From: Candidatus Altimarinota bacterium
GTDB lineage: Bacteria > Patescibacteriota > Gracilibacteria > BD1-5 > UBA6164
Assembly: GCA_028696815.1 (NCBI GenBank)
Contig: JAQVGG010000009.1
Span: 1-49,521, forward strand
Length of the DNA: 49,521 bases
Reading direction: 5' to 3'
The notes beneath the pieces were generated by a model. That model was not told the DNA's origin. It saw only the letters and a program-made list of their open reading frames with translations, and searched no databases. This document shows, in pieces, positions 49,459-49,521 of the stretch. Position 1 is the stretch's first letter; every line of letters starts with the position of its first letter. The translations under genes were made by a program, and so were the position numbers.

Positions 49459-49521
49459 AAGAGTTTTACAAGTGTTTTTTTGGTTTTGGATTGATTTTTA
49501 ATTGTTTTTAGGTTTAATTTT

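Overview
This window comes from a very AT-rich bacterium (G+C about a quarter by eye) that reads UGA as glycine (genetic code 25). Almost every gene is interrupted under the standard code, yet becomes one uninterrupted, family-length frame when TGA is read as Gly. TGA falls on invariant glycines: RpoC NADFDGD, P-loops, the penicillin-binding-protein KSG motif and the radical-SAM GGGTP motif. Only TAA and TAG end genes. Code 25 is known from Gracilibacteria (BD1-5/GN02) and Absconditabacteria (SR1) of the Candidate Phyla Radiation, so the window is assigned to that group. The suppressor tRNA-Gly(UCA) itself is not in the window.

Layout. 1-640: tmRNA (-) with promoter and terminator. 795-3940: uvrB and a type IV prepilin (-). 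4069-6009: two unknown membrane-anchored proteins (+). 6039-12003: a minus-strand run with a U32-like protein, a small unknown protein, YvcK/CofD-like protein, GalU, a 2Fe-2S ferredoxin and MetRS. 12156-13709: a duplicated DUF1538 membrane protein (+). 13720-16693: Ste24-like protease, CysRS and a thioredoxin-like ferredoxin (-). 16816: tRNA-Phe (+). 16966-20639: PBP2/FtsI-type transpeptidase coupled to a MurL-like epimerase (-). 20773-22929: a tandem double-ClpX AAA+ protein (+). 23058: rpsO (+). 23363: Rel (-). 25747: second prepilin (+). 26535-30445: methyltransferase, ArgRS and Pit phosphate permease (-). 30657: DUF4143-type ATPase (+). 31851-35631: large multi-pass membrane protein and GatB (-). 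35948: HPF/RaiA-like (+). 36285-39384: HemW, an extracellular solute-binding protein, a HIT protein and a 2-TM protein (-). 39502: coiled-coil protein (+). 39966-47485: rpoBC (-). 47698-49410: LamG-domain pilin-like adhesin (-).

Themes are translation (three aminoacyl-tRNA synthetases, GatB, S15, tRNA, tmRNA, HPF), transcription (rpoBC), repair (uvrB), stringent response (Rel), wall synthesis (PBP, MurL, GalU/YvcK) and a cell surface with three pseudopilin-like proteins, as expected for a host- or prey-attached CPR cell. Intergenic regions are short. Convergent genes share one hairpin terminator, often with stop codons inside it. Recognisable promoters follow TTGCWW-N15-17-TATAAT/TAAAAT, and Shine-Dalgarno sites are mostly absent.

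The most notable items are: (1) an apparent ClpX-ClpX fusion in which the pore-loop tyrosine is kept only in module 1 and the ClpP-docking IGF tripeptide only in module 2; (2) palindromic GC-richer repeats inserted in frame inside metG and argS, with a further copy at the metG stop codon; (3) a second dispersed imperfect palindrome of about 100 bp in two copies; (4) a MurL route to D-glutamate; and (5) three prepilins that all carry Ala rather than Gly before the cleavage site.
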